DNA from: Hymenobacter sp. 5317J-9
Lineage (GTDB): Bacteria > Bacteroidota > Bacteroidia > Cytophagales > Hymenobacteraceae
Assembly (NCBI RefSeq): GCF_022921075.1
Contig: NZ_CP095050.1
Span: forward strand, 2,356,001 to 2,420,000
Direction of reading: 5' to 3'
Length of the DNA: 64,000 nucleotides
Under the pieces are notes generated by a model, which was given only the letters and a program-made list of their open reading frames with translations, did no database searches and was not told the origin of the DNA. Shown one piece after another: positions 63,792 to 64,000 of the stretch. A program made the translations under genes and the position numbers. The first letter of the stretch is position 1; each line of letters begins with the position of its first letter.

Positions 63792-64000
63792 CTATTGCGC
63801 ATCCGTCGCGTTCGAGGCCGTCTGGCCCAGCTTGAACACGATGGGCAGGCTGGCCCGAATGGGCAGCTCGGGCTTCTTGAACTTGAGCAGACGCACCACG
63901 CGCAGGGCTTCTTCGCCGGTGCCACCGCCCAGCTGCTTCACAATGCGCATGTCCTGCATGGTGCCGTCGGCGTTCAGCTGAAAGCTGATGATGCACTGGC
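63792..64000 (-). CDS. C-terminal part of a TonB-C-like protein (5' end outside window)
   Basis: The frame is open from the right edge to a TAG at 63792-63794, giving the last 68 residues. They read QCIISFQLNADGTMQDM, then IVKQLGGGTGEEALRVVRLL and PIRASLPIVFKLGQ. This pattern (strand, then a Gly-rich turn, helix, then a strand ending in IVFKL) is that of the TonB C-terminal domain, which contacts outer membrane receptors; Bacteroidota have many such energy-transducer-like proteins. The usual Pro-W of the family is not seen, so the call is only moderate. Confidence 0.7.
   Translation of the reverse strand, partial: QCIISFQLNADGTMQDMRIVKQLGGGTGEEALRVVRLLKFKKPELPIRASLPIVFKLGQTASNATDAQ

Noticed and set aside
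63775..63996. 73-residue His/Arg-rich minus-strand frame at the right edge
   Set aside because: A different minus-strand frame in the same place encodes a TonB-C-like end with normal composition.

Overview
The window is a stretch of chromosome from a high-GC member of the Bacteroidota, most likely a Hymenobacter-like Cytophagales bacterium. This is an inference from several things seen here: GC-rich coding throughout, C-terminal type IX secretion (T9SS) sorting domains, the phylum's -7 promoter box (TAnnTTTG) in front of many genes, a lack of clear Shine-Dalgarno sites, Bacteroidota-restricted families (DUF4290, DUF4846, DUF5606) and a bacteriophytochrome. No phage, plasmid, insertion sequence, CRISPR array or rRNA operon is visible. 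Most of the window is housekeeping DNA broken up by dispersed palindromic elements.

Layout. 1-10.3 kb: the end of a T9SS-exported protein, hisS, an AraC-type regulator, a small secreted protein, an M28 peptidase, a TonB-dependent receptor-like barrel and a long MORN/YwqK-repeat protein. 10.5-14.4 kb: thiolase, a translationally coupled VWA/TPR pair (BatB/BatC-like), then tRNA-Ser(GCT), tRNA-Pro(TGG) and tRNA-Arg(TCT). 14.6-18.9 kb: a T9SS-sorted BNR-repeat protein, gyrB and a RidA protein. 18.9-23.5 kb: a light-sensing operon of heme oxygenase, bacteriophytochrome kinase, single-domain response regulator and a REC-kinase hybrid. 23.6-27.1 kb: convergent ppk1 and ppx for polyphosphate synthesis and breakdown. 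27.2-31.9 kb: a large phosphoesterase/outer-membrane-barrel fusion and small membrane or unknown proteins. 32-38.8 kb: sirtuin, nitroreductase, pirin, HAD phosphatase, DUF4846 and topA.

The most unusual locus is 39.0-47.0 kb. It encodes a 1481-residue soluble receptor made of eight nearly identical 92-residue poly-HAMP units plus divergent flanking units and a chemoreceptor signalling domain, followed by CheW, CheY, CheA and a CheC with both phosphatase motifs. No methylation enzymes (CheR/CheB) are present. It looks like a complete cytoplasmic phosphorelay that combines a fungal Nik1/OS-1-style HAMP array with a bacterial chemotaxis output.

47-64 kb: an arginase-family hydrolase, a small membrane protein, a DUF4349 lipoprotein, murA (with the fosfomycin-resistant Asp in place of Cys), DUF4290, a PcrA/UvrD helicase, DUF3109, cyclophilin, a fasciclin lipoprotein, coupled waaA-rsgA, a frameshifted 2-Cys peroxiredoxin, enoyl-CoA hydratase, aspartokinase, a decayed 21-bp tandem repeat array, fbp, DUF5606 and the end of a TonB-C-like gene. 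At least seven related hairpin elements (consensus GTCATGCTGAGCGCAG..., about 95 bp) and one unrelated double hairpin occupy intergenic gaps.
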